Position numbers and translations under genes: made by a program. The notes beneath the pieces were generated by a model, which had not been told where the DNA came from, made no database searches, and saw only the letters and a program-made list of their open reading frames with translations. Positions 8,706 through 16,661 of a stretch of 64,000 nucleotides of DNA are shown piece after piece. Source of the DNA: Streptomyces sp. NBC_00510 (GTDB lineage: Bacteria; Actinomycetota; Actinomycetes; Streptomycetales; Streptomycetaceae); the NCBI GenBank assembly GCA_036013505.1, contig CP107851.1, positions 9,100,001-9,164,000 on the forward strand, written 5' to 3'. The stretch's first letter is position 1. Each line of letters starts with the position of its first letter.

Positions 8706-9344
8706 TCAGGCGTTCGGGCTCGTGCCGCGGGCCGCGAGCATGTCGGCCATCAGGCGTATCTCCGCCTCCTGGCCCTGGACCATGCCCGCCGCCAAGCGCC
8801 GTACCTGGTCGGTCCGGGCGAGGTCGGCGGCCGCGGCGGCCATCTCCACGCCGCCCTTGTGGTGGGCGGTGAGCAGGTGGAGGTAGAGGACCGCGGCGGC
8901 CTTGCCCCGGGCCGCGTCGAGCCGTCGCAGTTCGGTGTCCGTGGCCATGCCCGGCATCAGCGACCCGTCGTGGGGCGCGTAGGCCATGTCGTGGCCCATC
9001 CACGTCATGGGCGGCTTCGACGACGACTTGGGCAGCCCCCAGACGTCCAGCCAGCCGAGCAGCATGCCGCGCTGGTTGGCCTGGGTGTTGATGACGTCGT
9101 AGGCGAGCCTGCGGACGTCCTCGTCGTCCGTGCGGTCGCGGACGATCAGGGACATCTCCACCGCCTGCTGGTGGTGGATCGCCATGTCGCGTGCGAAGCC
9201 GGCGTCGGGTGAGTCCGTGGCCGGGGTGCCCCCGCTGCTGGGCCGTGCCGTGAGCAGGGTGAAGGCCAGGGCCGCGACCACGACCAGCGCCATGGCGCCG
9301 GCGAGCGCGAGCAGCGGCCTGCCCGCGCCCCGGGCGGCGGTCAC
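8706..9344 (-). CDS. DUF305 domain protein, membrane-anchored
   Basis: A 212-aa protein with one N-terminal membrane helix (about 10-32), then a helical DUF305 domain. The ferritin-like bundle is marked by His pairs: MAIHHQQAVEM near 60-70 and LTAHHKGGVEM near 160-170, both typical of this family and suspected metal ligands. It faces outside, judging from the single N-terminal helix. The GTG start at 9344 overlaps the stop of the DUF3105 gene (GTGA), so the two are coupled. In actinobacteria DUF3105 and DUF305 genes are often paired and linked to copper or other metal handling; here a CDF exporter lies next. The biochemical role is not established. Confidence 0.88.
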   Translation of the reverse strand: MTAARGAGRPLLALAGAMALVVVAALAFTLLTARPSSGGTPATDSPDAGFARDMAIHHQQAVEMSLIVRDRTDDEDVRRLAYDVINTQANQRGMLLGWLDVWGLPKSSSKPPMTWMGHDMAYAPHDGSLMPGMATDTELRRLDAARGKAAAVLYLHLLTAHHKGGVEMAAAAADLARTDQVRRLAAGMVQGQEAEIRLMADMLAARGTSPNA

Positions 9345-9991
9345 GAGGCCTTGCCCCCGGTGCAGGGTGCGCCGGGCTCGGGGGTCTGGTCGCCCTGCAC
9401 ATAGGTGTCGAAGAACGTCGCCACGCGCGGATCGTCGGCCTTGGTGACGCCCAACTGGTGGCCCCACGCGGTGAGGGTGATCGGTGAGGCCTGGTCCGCG
9501 TAGGGGCTCATGAGGGAATACGGGGTCTTCGAGACGCGGGCGCCGAGCGTCTTGACGTCGGCGTCCGACGCCTTGTCGGTGTACGTGACCCACACCGCGC
9601 CGTGCTCCAGGGCGTGCACGGCGTTCTCATTGGTGACGGGCTTGTCGTAGACGTCGCCGTTGCAGTTCTGCCAGACGGGGTTGTGGTCGCCGCCGGCGGG
9701 CGGGCTCATGGGGTAGTCGACGGTCTTGTTCACGTGGTTCTGCGTGAGCCCGGACCACGTCTTCTCCCCGCTGATGGAGCCGGCGGCCGCGGTCTTCCCG
9801 CTGTCCCCGCCGTCGTCGCCGGCGGAGTTGACCAGGTAGACGCCGCCACCGACCAGCCCGACGAGGATGGCCGTGCAGGCGGTGATGGTGATGATCCGGT
9901 TGCGGCGTTCGCGGGCCTGCTCCTGGCGGCGTATCTCCTCGACGCGCGCACGGCGGTCGGTGGCCCTGGCCTTGGAATGGGGGGAACCCAT
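9341..9991 (-). CDS. DUF3105 family protein, membrane-anchored
   Basis: A 216-aa protein: charged N terminus rich in Arg/Glu (about 1-32), one membrane helix (IITITACTAILVGLVGGGVYLV, about 33-54), then an extracellular DUF3105 domain. Family landmarks are YPMSPPAGGDHNPVWQNCNG, the HALEHGAVWVTY block and the Ser/Pro-Tyr loop near SKTPYSLMSPY, closing with a second Cys (APCTGG) that could bond with the Cys of WQNCNG. Start ATG 9991. It is the first gene of a two-gene operon with the DUF305 gene. Function unknown; the His and Cys residues are compatible with metal binding. Confidence 0.88.
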   Translation of the reverse strand: MGSPHSKARATDRRARVEEIRRQEQARERRNRIITITACTAILVGLVGGGVYLVNSAGDDGGDSGKTAAAGSISGEKTWSGLTQNHVNKTVDYPMSPPAGGDHNPVWQNCNGDVYDKPVTNENAVHALEHGAVWVTYTDKASDADVKTLGARVSKTPYSLMSPYADQASPITLTAWGHQLGVTKADDPRVATFFDTYVQGDQTPEPGAPCTGGKAS

Positions 9992-10064
9992 GGCATGTCC
10001 TGATTCCCCGCCGCGTCGGTGACACGGCGGTGCTGGTGAAGGGTCGGATGACGTACGGCGCGCA

Positions 10065-10081
10065 CCGGCGGTCGCCGCCGG
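10065..10081. terminator. Small GC hairpin downstream of the 133-aa membrane protein gene
   Basis: CCGGCGG (10065-10071), loop TCG, CCGCCGG (10075-10081): perfect 7-bp stem, 15 bases past the stop of the minus-strand gene ending at 10096. It may end that transcript; the stem is short. Confidence 0.4.
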
Positions 10082-10095
10082 CGCGGTCGGCCCTT

Positions 10096-10497
10096 CTACG
10101 TCCGCTGGATCTGGAGCATGTGCAGGTCGAGGGAGCGCACGGTGCCGGGGGACGGCGCACGCAGTCCCGCGGCGGCGACCGCGGGCGGCCACACCGACGG
10201 CGGTTCCGCGCCGGCGAGGCCCGGCAGGGGCGCGGAGCCCAGGGTCACCGGAGTGTGCTCCGCTGGGGAACAGCCGTTGCCGCGCCTGCCGGGGTCATGG
10301 CCGTCCGTGCACACCTCGTCGGCGACGTACGCGACGTGCGAGGAGACGAGGGTCCGCGCGGGGCCGTACGCGTCGTCCGGCGCCCCGGAGTGGCCGCAGA
10401 CCGTGAGGGCGGCGAACAGCCCGCACAGGACGAGGACAACACCGCTCAGGCGGGCGGGTATCGCACCGCCTCGGCCGGCTCCTCCGTCACTGCGCAT
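10096..10497 (-). CDS. Hypothetical small membrane or secreted protein
   Basis: A 133-aa protein with no family I recognise. A hydrophobic segment (ARLSGVVLVLCGLFAALTVCG, about 15-35) is a membrane anchor or signal peptide. The rest holds CTDGHDPGRRGNGCSP, two Cys that could form a disulfide outside the cell, and an Ala/Pro-rich tail. Start ATG 10497 was chosen over the much longer open frame upstream, which overlaps the GNAT gene. It lies 104 bases upstream of the DUF3105 operon on the same strand and may be related to it. Actinobacterial metal operons often contain such DUF6153-like small Cys/His proteins, but I cannot confirm this. Confidence 0.6.
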   Translation of the reverse strand: MRSDGGAGRGGAIPARLSGVVLVLCGLFAALTVCGHSGAPDDAYGPARTLVSSHVAYVADEVCTDGHDPGRRGNGCSPAEHTPVTLGSAPLPGLAGAEPPSVWPPAVAAAGLRAPSPGTVRSLDLHMLQIQRT

Positions 10498-10599
10498 CGC
10501 GGCAGATCGTACCTGCCGCCACGCGCCGTACCCGCGCCGGGTGCGCCCCCGGGGAAACCGAGGTGCAGGGCGCCACGGGGCCCTGACAGGCTGCTCCGC

Positions 10600-11118
10600 A
10601 TGGACGTTCACCTGGAGCCCTGGTCGGAGGCGGCCCTTCCGCTCCTGCGGCGGATCAACACCCCGGAGATGCGGCGGCACGTCGGAGGCCCGGAGCCCGA
10701 GGAGCGGCTGCTCGCCCGGCACGAGCGCTACCTGGCCCTGCCGGAAGCCGGGCTGGGCCGCATGTACGCCGTGCTCCTCGGCGACGAGCCGGTGGGCAGC
10801 ATCGCGTACCACCGCCGGGACTGGCAGGGCGAACCGGTCTACGAAACCGGGTGGAACGTCCTGCCGCCGTACCAGGGCAGGGGCATCGCCGCCGCGGCCG
10901 GTGCCGCGCTGATCGCCGTCGTGCGCGAGGCCGCCCGCACCCCGGGGGCTCCCCACGCGCTGCACGCCTTCCCGTCCGTGCGGAACGCTCCGTCGAACGC
11001 CCTGTGCCGCCGACTTGGGTTCACCCTGCGCGGCGCCTGCGACTTCGAGTACCCCAGGGGCAGCGGCACCTTGATGCGCAGCAACGACTGGCGCATGGAG
11101 TTCGGCGCCCCGCGTTAG
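10600..11118 (+). CDS. GNAT family N-acetyltransferase
   Basis: A 172-aa acetyl-CoA-dependent transferase of the RimJ/RimL-like shape. The CoA loop is PYQGRGIAAAAGAAL (about 93-107); ETGWNVLPP forms the preceding strand and SNALCRRLGFTLRG is the classical N-x-x-S-x-x-x-x-x-x-x-G-F end. Start ATG 10600. It is divergent from the 133-aa gene and convergent with the alpha/beta hydrolase, overlapping it by 4 bases. Substrate unknown. Confidence 0.9.
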   Translation: MDVHLEPWSEAALPLLRRINTPEMRRHVGGPEPEERLLARHERYLALPEAGLGRMYAVLLGDEPVGSIAYHRRDWQGEPVYETGWNVLPPYQGRGIAAAAGAALIAVVREAARTPGAPHALHAFPSVRNAPSNALCRRLGFTLRGACDFEYPRGSGTLMRSNDWRMEFGAPR

Positions 11119-12047
11119 GCCGCCCGCGCGGAGCGCAGGAGGTCCCGCAGTGCCTCCAGGACCGCGTCGGGTCGTTCTTCGTGGAGCCAGCCGTGCCCGG
11201 CGTCGCCGATGACGCGGTGCTCGCCGCGGGGGACGGAGGCGGCGAGGCGTGCGTGGAGGTCGAGTTTGGCGGCGTTCATCTCGCGCACGGTGTCCTCGGA
11301 CCACAGGTGGGCCTGGGTGGGGTCGACGCCCATCGCGGACAGCACGATCAGCGGTACGTCGGGGAGGGCGGGGGCGTCGCGCAGTTCGCCGGCGACGACG
11401 TCGTGTACGTTCCTGTCCTCGTCCCAGCCGGTCCGCCACCGGGTGAGGTGGTATTCGGCGAGCGGTTCGCGGACGCCGTCCGGCCAGCGCGCGAAGTGCC
11501 GCGCGAGGGCGGCCCGTGACTGCTCGATCTGCTCCTGCGTCGCTTCGGGGAGTTCGGCGCTCCGCATCCGTTCCACCTTGTCGCGGATCTCCTGCGACGC
11601 CCGTGCGTACATGTCCTCGTGGAAGGGGTCCAGCAGGAGGAGCCCCGCCACCTCGCCGGGGTACCGCTGCGCGAAGCGGCGGGCGTAGGCGGCGCCCAGT
11701 GAGTGGCCGACCAAGAGGTACGGACCGGGGACTTCGGCCGTGTGGAGCAGGGCGTGCAGTTCACCGGTGACGTCGGCCGCCGTGCGGGGGAGCGGCACGG
11801 GGATGCTCCAGCCGGTGCCGCCGCGGTCGTAGAGGACGGACGTGGTGAGGGCGGCGACGCGGTCGTGGAGGTTCACGTAGTCCAGGCCGACCATGCCCGC
11901 GCCGGGCACGAGCACCACGGCGGGGCCGCCGGTGCCGGAGCGGTGCAGCAGCAACCGCCCGCCGTCGACGTCGTGAAGCCGTCCGAGCGGCGGCGCCCCG
12001 GGGACGGTGGTGCCGGGCCGGTCCTCGGTGTGCGGCTGGCGGGTCAT
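11115..12047 (-). CDS. Alpha/beta hydrolase
   Basis: A 310-aa hydrolase. The oxyanion region VLVPGAGMVGLDY lies near 50-60; the nucleophile elbow GHSLGAAYA is near 115, the acid residue probably follows LLLLDPF or VIVLSAMG, and the catalytic His is in DAGHGWLHEE near 285. Start ATG 12047 has GGAGGAG 7 bases upstream, preferred over ATG 12062. The gene is divergent from a small helix-turn-helix regulator and shares a 68-base region with a perfect palindrome, so that regulator very likely controls it. Substrate unknown; the family includes esterases, epoxide hydrolases and haloperoxidase-like enzymes. Confidence 0.9.
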   Translation of the reverse strand: MTRQPHTEDRPGTTVPGAPPLGRLHDVDGGRLLLHRSGTGGPAVVLVPGAGMVGLDYVNLHDRVAALTTSVLYDRGGTGWSIPVPLPRTAADVTGELHALLHTAEVPGPYLLVGHSLGAAYARRFAQRYPGEVAGLLLLDPFHEDMYARASQEIRDKVERMRSAELPEATQEQIEQSRAALARHFARWPDGVREPLAEYHLTRWRTGWDEDRNVHDVVAGELRDAPALPDVPLIVLSAMGVDPTQAHLWSEDTVREMNAAKLDLHARLAASVPRGEHRVIGDAGHGWLHEERPDAVLEALRDLLRSARAA

Positions 12048-12072
12048 CCGGTCTCCTCCCATACACTCTACG

Positions 12073-12088
12073 TTCTCAACTTTGAGAA
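12073..12088. promoter_or_regulatory. Operator palindrome between hydrolase and HTH regulator
   Basis: TTCTCA-ACTT-TGAGAA is a perfect 6+4+6 inverted repeat in the 68-base gap between the divergent genes. It lies 28 bases before the regulator start and 25 bases before the hydrolase start, where a dimeric winged-helix protein could repress both. This is the typical layout of an autoregulated local repressor. Confidence 0.65.
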
Positions 12089-12115
12089 AGGTATCCGACG
12101 TGAGATCGTACGTCC

Positions 12116-12667
12116 ATGGACACGGTCGACCTGCTGCTGCACCCCGTGCGGCTGCGCATCGTGCACGCCATGTCGGGGAACCGGACGCTCACCACGTCGC
12201 AGTTGTGCGACCTGCTGCCGGACGTCTCCAAGGCCACCGTCTACCGCCACGTCGGTCTCCTCGCGGACGGGGGAGTGCTCGAGGTCGAGGACGAACAGCG
12301 GGTGCGCGGCGCCGTCGAGCGCCACTACCGGCTCCGCCGCGAACGGGCCGTGGTCGACGCGGAGACGGCGGCGTCGGTGTCACGGGAGGACCACCGCAGG
12401 GTCTTCGCGGTCGCCATGGCGGCGCTGATGGCCGAGTTCAACGCCTACCTCGACCGGGACGGCGCCGACCCGGCCGCCGACCTCGTGGGCTACCGGCAGC
12501 ACGCGCTCTGGCTGAGCGACGAGGAACGCGCCGCACTCATCGCCGACCTGCGGCGGGTCCTGCTGCCCCGTCTGGCCAACGGTCCGGCGCCCGGGCGGAC
12601 GCGACACCTCGTCAGCCCGATCCTGTTCCCCGCCGAGGAGTCCCGGGGCCCGGGCGCTCCGGCCTGA
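12116..12667 (+). CDS. Winged-helix transcriptional regulator, ArsR/PadR-like
   Basis: A 183-aa regulator. The N-terminal winged helix (about 1-75) reads LLHPVRLRIVHAMSG then LTTSQLCDLLPDVSKATVYRHVGLLADGGVLEV, the standard helix-turn-helix plus wing of ArsR/HTH_20 proteins. The C-terminal part (about 85-150) is helical and resembles the effector/dimer domain seen in actinobacterial regulators of this type (AEFNAYLDRDG, YRQHALWLSDEERAAL). It is transcribed away from the hydrolase at 11115 and should bind the palindrome at 12073. Effector unknown. Confidence 0.85.
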   Translation: MDTVDLLLHPVRLRIVHAMSGNRTLTTSQLCDLLPDVSKATVYRHVGLLADGGVLEVEDEQRVRGAVERHYRLRRERAVVDAETAASVSREDHRRVFAVAMAALMAEFNAYLDRDGADPAADLVGYRQHALWLSDEERAALIADLRRVLLPRLANGPAPGRTRHLVSPILFPAEESRGPGAPA

Positions 12668-12676
12668 CCGCCGGCG

Positions 12677-12904
12677 TCAACGGCGGTGGCGGGCCCGCCG
12701 CTTGGGGGACCGGCGGTCCGTCACCAGGAAGACGACCAACAGCGCGGCGACGACGCAGATCGCCACGGTCTCGGCCGCGAAGATCAGTTCGCTGAACCCG
12801 TCGTCCCCCGCCTCGACGGGAGGGACGTAGACCTCCCGTGACGGACCGGTGGAGGGCGCGCCGTAGGGCATGCCGAAGCGCAGGGGCACCATGCGGAGGC
12901 TCAT
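12677..12904 (-). CDS. Hypothetical 75-aa membrane protein
   Basis: Small ORF with a 20-residue hydrophobic segment near the C terminus (ETVAICVVAALLVVFLV, about 44-62) and a basic Arg/Lys tail, the pattern of a single-span protein with cytoplasmic C terminus. No Shine-Dalgarno is seen, but a -10-like GATACT (minus strand, 12918-12913) lies 8 bases before the ATG, so a leaderless message is possible. It is convergent with the HTH gene, 9 bases apart. No family recognised, and existence as a gene is not certain. Confidence 0.45.
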   Translation of the reverse strand: MSLRMVPLRFGMPYGAPSTGPSREVYVPPVEAGDDGFSELIFAAETVAICVVAALLVVFLVTDRRSPKRRARHRR

Positions 12905-12988
12905 CGTCGGTCAGTATCGCGGGCTCCGGTCCCGCCGCGGGACGAGACGGCCGGACCGGGGGCGCCCGCACCGTGGCCGCGCGCCGGA

Positions 12989-13654
12989 TCAGCCGGTGAG
13001 CGCCGGGAGCGCGGCGGGACGGCGGAAGAGCCACCGCAGGAACGTCCGCCGCGGCGCACGCGCCCGCACCTGCCCGAACTCCAGCTCACCCACCAGCTCC
13101 ACGCGCAGGGCCACGGGTGTCGCCGGGCCGGCCGCCGGCCGGATGTCCACCTTGCCGAAGCTGACGGTCAGCGCGTCGGCGTCCACCACGATCCCGGGCC
13201 GCGTCACCAGTACCAGGGAGCCGCCGCGGACGTCCACGTCGATGCGGAGGGTGTCCTGCGTGATCACGGCGCGGGTGAAGTCGAGCAGCACCTCGCCCCA
13301 CTCGGACCGGACCTCCATGCGCCGTGGCACGACCCACCGGTCGACGCGGCGGAACGAACCCCCGCGGTGGTCGACCCGGACCACGTCCTTGACGTCCGCG
13401 GCCGCCACGCCCGGCACCCCCGCGGCCGCCGGAAGGTCGGCGGTGAGCGGTGCCAGTTCGTCGAGCGTACGGGCCGACAGGGCGGCCTCCAGGCGCTCGT
13501 CCAACTCGTCGGCGGACAGCCGTCCGTCGCCCGCGGCCACGGTCAGGACGTCCACCACCCGGTCCCGGTCCGCGTGCGAGGCCCGCAACGGGGGCGGCGC
13601 GAGCGGCGCGCCCGTAGCGGACGGCCCACCCGCGGGCGGGATCTCTTCCGGCAT
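12989..13654 (-). CDS. DUF1707 domain protein
   Basis: A 221-aa protein. The DUF1707 domain (about 25-80) is clear: RASHADRDRVVDVL, GRLSADELDERLEAALSART and LAPLTADLP. The rest (about 95-205) is a beta-rich LiaF/cell-wall-response-like domain (VDVRGGSLVLVTRPG, ADALTVSFGKVDIRP) followed by a basic tail. No membrane segment is visible. Start ATG 13654. The upstream region has nested inverted and direct repeats that suggest a local regulator. Family function unknown; DUF1707 proteins are common in actinobacteria and often linked to envelope stress. Confidence 0.88.
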   Translation of the reverse strand: MPEEIPPAGGPSATGAPLAPPPLRASHADRDRVVDVLTVAAGDGRLSADELDERLEAALSARTLDELAPLTADLPAAAGVPGVAAADVKDVVRVDHRGGSFRRVDRWVVPRRMEVRSEWGEVLLDFTRAVITQDTLRIDVDVRGGSLVLVTRPGIVVDADALTVSFGKVDIRPAAGPATPVALRVELVGELEFGQVRARAPRRTFLRWLFRRPAALPALTG

Positions 13655-13690
13655 GTCCCCACCCCGTTCTGGTCGGCGGCTTCGGTGAGA

Positions 13691-13738
13691 CGCGATACAC
13701 AGGTCGCGAACTAACGCTATATCGCGTCCTGGTCGCGA
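13691..13738 (-). promoter_or_regulatory. Repeat-rich promoter region of the DUF1707 gene
   Basis: CGCGATA (13691-13697) and TATCGCG (13720-13726) form an inverted pair with a 22-base spacer, and GGTCGCGA occurs twice in direct orientation (13702-13709 and 13731-13738). The AT-rich middle would fit a -10 box. This is compatible with PadR-like control, but no regulator is adjacent. Confidence 0.35.
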
Positions 13739-13826
13739 GCCAAGCCCGTACCCGCGGACCGCCGTCCTCCTCCGCGTGGTGCCGGTCCCGGGCGCGGCCC
13801 TGGCCGGCGCGTGCCGCTGACCGCTT

Positions 13827-13857
13827 TCCAACCCGCCGCGCTGGGTGCGGCGTTGGA
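13827..13857 (-). terminator. Hairpin downstream of the universal stress protein gene
   Basis: TCCAACCCGCCGC (13827-13839) pairs with GCGGCGTTGGA (13847-13857) with one unpaired C and a 7-base loop. It lies 49 bases after the stop codon at 13906. Confidence 0.55.
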
Positions 13858-13905
13858 CCGGCGCAGGGCAAGGCCCTGACGGCGGTGACCCACGTGGTGC
13901 AGGGC

Positions 13906-14457
13906 TCAGGGGGTGACGAATCCGTCCCGGCGCCACCTGGCACCGAACCGCCGGCCGCTCCCGCCACCCCGGCCCGAGGGCAGTCCGGGCGCGGACGGCA
14001 CGGCCAGGACCGGGCAGCGGGCGTGCGTGAAGCAGTGGGCCGCGACGGACGGCGCGAAGAGCCGCCGCCAGGGGCCGTGGGCACCGGCACCGATCACGAG
14101 CAGTCCCGCGCCCTCGCCTGCCACCTCCACCAGCGCCGGTCCCGGGCGGCCCAGCGCGAGGACCGGACGCAGCGGGGGGTCCAGCGGCAGGTCGCCGTCG
14201 AAGGCGACGTCCAGGGCCATGAGGAGCCGGCGCCGGGCCAGCCGGCGCCACCGGTCGGGGTCCGGCGGGGGCGGCGGCCACCGGCTCTGGGTCGCACCGG
14301 CACCGTCCCAGGCCGCCTCCCAGGCGGTGACCACGGTCAGCACGCACTCCCGCCGCCGGGCCTCCTCGGCGGCCCGGCGCAGCGCCGCCACGCTCCCGGG
14401 GGAGCCGCTGACGCCGACGACGACGCACTCTTCGCGGACCTCACTCATGCCTTCCAT
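13906..14457 (-). CDS. Universal stress protein family
   Basis: A 183-aa single-domain UspA-like protein. The first strand VVVGVSGSPGSVAALRRAAEEARRR matches the family start, and the ATP-loop region LLVIGAGAHGPWRRLFAPSVAAHCFTHARCPVLAV matches the G-x-x-G-(9)-G/S pattern only loosely, so nucleotide binding is uncertain. Start at ATG 14457 or, 3 codons later, ATG 14448; neither has an ideal ribosome site. It lies between the DUF1707 gene and the lysA/kdp operon, in a region that looks stress-related as a whole. Confidence 0.85.
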   Translation of the reverse strand: MEGMSEVREECVVVGVSGSPGSVAALRRAAEEARRRECVLTVVTAWEAAWDGAGATQSRWPPPPPDPDRWRRLARRRLLMALDVAFDGDLPLDPPLRPVLALGRPGPALVEVAGEGAGLLVIGAGAHGPWRRLFAPSVAAHCFTHARCPVLAVPSAPGLPSGRGGGSGRRFGARWRRDGFVTP

Positions 14458-14555
14458 GAAACGCCCGGAAACGCGCGGACCAGGGGTCCTTGTCGCGATC
14501 CTGACGCCGTCCGCCCCGCCCCCGCGACCCGCGCCGTTAACGTTCGCGCGCTCGC

Positions 14556-14572
14556 CGTAAACGTCGCGTCAG
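14556..14572 (+). promoter_or_regulatory. Conserved upstream element of the lysA-kdp operon
   Basis: CGTAAACGTCGCGTCAG differs at only two of 17 positions from the element at 5201-5217. It lies 113 bases before the first gene of the operon, while the other copy lies 112 bases before the orphan kdpB. KdpE, or a stress regulator of the DevR type, is a candidate binder; this is inference from spacing and gene content. Confidence 0.45.
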
Positions 14573-14685
14573 GGATCGCACCCACCCCCCGGACGGCGGG
14601 CATAGCGTCCCTGGTGCGTCCCGGACCGCCGGCCCCGGCCGGGGCGCCCCAGGAACCGCAGCAGGTGCCGCAGCAGGAGGAAACC

Positions 14686-15096
14686 ATGACAGAGCTCATG
14701 TACGGGGACGACCCCGAGCCTTCGGATCCGTCCCCGGCCGGACGACACCGGGAGACGTTGTACGTCCCCGTCCGGCCGGGACCCGTGGGATGCGTCGCGC
14801 GTATGTTCCGCACGCCCCTGGGCGGCCGCACGGCCGTCGGCTTCACCACCACCGAGCGCCTCACCGAGACGCTCGGCCCCGACCAGCAGTGGATCACCCT
14901 GTCGGAATCCGCGCTGCGGTCGCTGGCCCGGCCGCTCGGCGTCACGGCACTGACCGTGGACCCGCAGTTCGCCGCACCCGCCGTGTCGGACGTACCGGAG
15001 GAGACCGGTCGCCGGCTCGACCCCCAGACTCTCGGGGTCCTCAGGGTCACCGGCGCGGTCGCGCTGGTCGACGCCCTGGCCCTGTGGATCGGCTGA
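14686..15096 (+). CDS. SAV_915-like / SseB-like small protein
   Basis: A 136-aa soluble protein. The core ETLYVPVRPGPVGCVARMFRTPLGGRTAVGFTTTERL, then WITLSESALRSLARPLGVTALTVDP, looks like the actinobacterial SAV_915 family, which resembles the SseB N-terminal domain. Start ATG 14686 has CAGGAGG 5 bases upstream, a strong site. It opens an operon: the lysA-type gene follows after 13 bases. Function not known. Confidence 0.7.
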   Translation: MTELMYGDDPEPSDPSPAGRHRETLYVPVRPGPVGCVARMFRTPLGGRTAVGFTTTERLTETLGPDQQWITLSESALRSLARPLGVTALTVDPQFAAPAVSDVPEETGRRLDPQTLGVLRVTGAVALVDALALWIG

Positions 15097-15109
15097 AAGG
15101 AGCGCCGTC

Positions 15110-16447
15110 ATGACTCTCGTCACCGAGCACCTGGAGACCGCGTACCCCGACGCCGACCTGTCGGTGTGGCCCGCGTCCGCCTCCTCCGCCCCCCACGGTG
15201 AGGTCACCGTGGGCGGGGTCGCCCTCACGGAGATCGCCGAACGCTTCGGCACCCCCGCCTACGTCCTGGACGAGGGCGAGGTACGCGACCGCTGCCGCGC
15301 CTACCGCGCGGCCTTCCCCGACGGCGACGTGCTGTACGCCGCCAAGGCCTTCATGTGCCGTGCCATGGCCCACTGGGTGGACGAGGAGGGCCTCGGCCTC
15401 GACGTCTGCTCGGCCGGGGAGCTCGAGCTCGCGGTCGTCACCGGCTTCCCGCCGGAGCGCATCCTGCTCCATGGCAACGCCAAGAGCCCGGAGGACCTGG
15501 CCACGGCGCTCCGCCTCGGCGTGGGCCGGATCGTGATCGACAGCACCGGCGAGATCGCCCGGCTGGCCGCCCACGTCCCGCCGGGGGACCGGCAGAAGGT
15601 GCTGCTCCGCATCGTGCCGGGCATCGCCGCCGGTCACCACAACGCGGTGCGCACCGGCACCGACGACCAGAAGTTCGGGCTGTCCCTGGCCGACGGATCG
15701 GCGCAGCACGCCATCGCGCGCGTGCTGGAGCAGCCGCGACTGGAACTGGTGGGTCTCCACTGCCACCTGGGCTCGCAGATCAGCAGCGTCAAGCCGTACC
15801 TCGCGGCCGTGCGCCGGCTGGTCGGGCTGCTGGCCGCCGTACGCAGGCAGCACGGCGTCACGCTGCCGGAGCTGGACCTGGGCGGCGGGCACGCGGTCGC
15901 CTACCGGCCGGGCGAGGCGGCGATGGACCTGACGACGCTGTCCGCGCGGATACGCGCCGAGCTCGCCGAGGGCTGCGCGGCCGCCGGGCTGGCGGTGCCG
16001 CGGCTGACGGTGGAGCCCGGCCGCGCGATCGTGGGCCCCGCCGGTGTCGCGCTGTACCACGTGCTGTCGGTCAAGCGCACCGGCGGACAGACCTTCGTGG
16101 CCGTCGACGGCGGCATGAGCGACAACCCCCGGCCCGCGCTGTACGGGGTGCGCTACAGCCCCCGGCTGATCGGCCGTCACTCCACGGAGGAGCCGGCCCT
16201 GATGACCGTGGTCGGGCGGCACTGCGAGGCCGGTGACATCCTCGCCTCCGCGGTGCCCCTCCCGGCCGACGTCCGGCCCGGGGACCTGCTGGCGGTGCCG
16301 GTCGCGGGCGCCTACCACCTGTCGATGGCGTCCACGTACAACCTCGTCGGCCGTCCGCCGGTCGTCGCGGTCCACGAGGGCCGGGCCCGGCTGCTGGTCC
16401 GCCGCGAGTCGCTGGCCGACTTCCGCAACCGCGACATCGGGCTCTGA
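15110..16447 (+). CDS. lysA: Diaminopimelate decarboxylase-type PLP enzyme
   Basis: A 445-aa fold-III PLP decarboxylase. The PLP Lys is in LYAAKAF (Lys79), the phosphate/sheet motifs are HCHLGSQI and EPGRAIVGPAG, and the substrate-side motifs are GRHCEAGD and the GAYHLSMASTYN region. These fit LysA, which makes L-lysine from meso-diaminopimelate. Streptomycetes usually have a housekeeping lysA elsewhere, so this copy may be a second enzyme or act on another D-amino acid centre. The ribosome site AAAGGAG precedes ATG 15110. It is the second gene of an operon that appears to run into the kdp genes, an unusual pairing. Confidence 0.85.
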   Translation: MTLVTEHLETAYPDADLSVWPASASSAPHGEVTVGGVALTEIAERFGTPAYVLDEGEVRDRCRAYRAAFPDGDVLYAAKAFMCRAMAHWVDEEGLGLDVCSAGELELAVVTGFPPERILLHGNAKSPEDLATALRLGVGRIVIDSTGEIARLAAHVPPGDRQKVLLRIVPGIAAGHHNAVRTGTDDQKFGLSLADGSAQHAIARVLEQPRLELVGLHCHLGSQISSVKPYLAAVRRLVGLLAAVRRQHGVTLPELDLGGGHAVAYRPGEAAMDLTTLSARIRAELAEGCAAAGLAVPRLTVEPGRAIVGPAGVALYHVLSVKRTGGQTFVAVDGGMSDNPRPALYGVRYSPRLIGRHSTEEPALMTVVGRHCEAGDILASAVPLPADVRPGDLLAVPVAGAYHLSMASTYNLVGRPPVVAVHEGRARLLVRRESLADFRNRDIGL

Positions 16448-16501
16448 GCCCCGGGCCCCCAAGGCCCCACGACCAGGCGTCCACGACGCCGTCCGAACGC
16501 C

Positions 16502-16540
16502 CTCCGGGCAGGTGATGTCCCCGCGTCCCCCTGCCCGGAG
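16502..16540 (+). terminator. Inverted repeat between lysA and kdp genes
   Basis: Perfect 10-bp arms CTCCGGGCAG (16502-16511) and CTGCCCGGAG (16531-16540) enclose 19 bases. It could be an attenuating hairpin that ends some lysA transcripts, or an operator for the kdp genes that start 70 bases on. Confidence 0.4.
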
Positions 16541-16610
16541 GTGCGCCATGCCCATTTCCGTTCCAAGAGGCCCGGTCCACGGGTCCCGATCCACGAGAAG
16601 AGAGAGTCCG

Positions 16611-16661
16611 GTGAGTGTGGAGTACACCGTCCGCCTGATCGTCGCGGAGGGAATCCGATGA
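16611..16661 (+). pseudogene. kdpF: Truncated kdpF remnant
   Basis: GTG at 16611 opens a 16-codon frame that reads VSVEYTVRLIVAEGIR and stops on the ATGA overlapping the kdpB start. Residues 1-12 match the usual KdpF start (M-S-x-E-N-x-V-x-L-I-V-A, from family knowledge), but the membrane helix and the C-terminal part are gone and two charged residues replace small ones. A purine-rich AGAGAGAG lies just upstream. It probably survives only as a leader that couples translation to kdpB. KdpF (about 29 aa) stabilises the pump in enteric bacteria and is not strictly needed. Confidence 0.6.
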
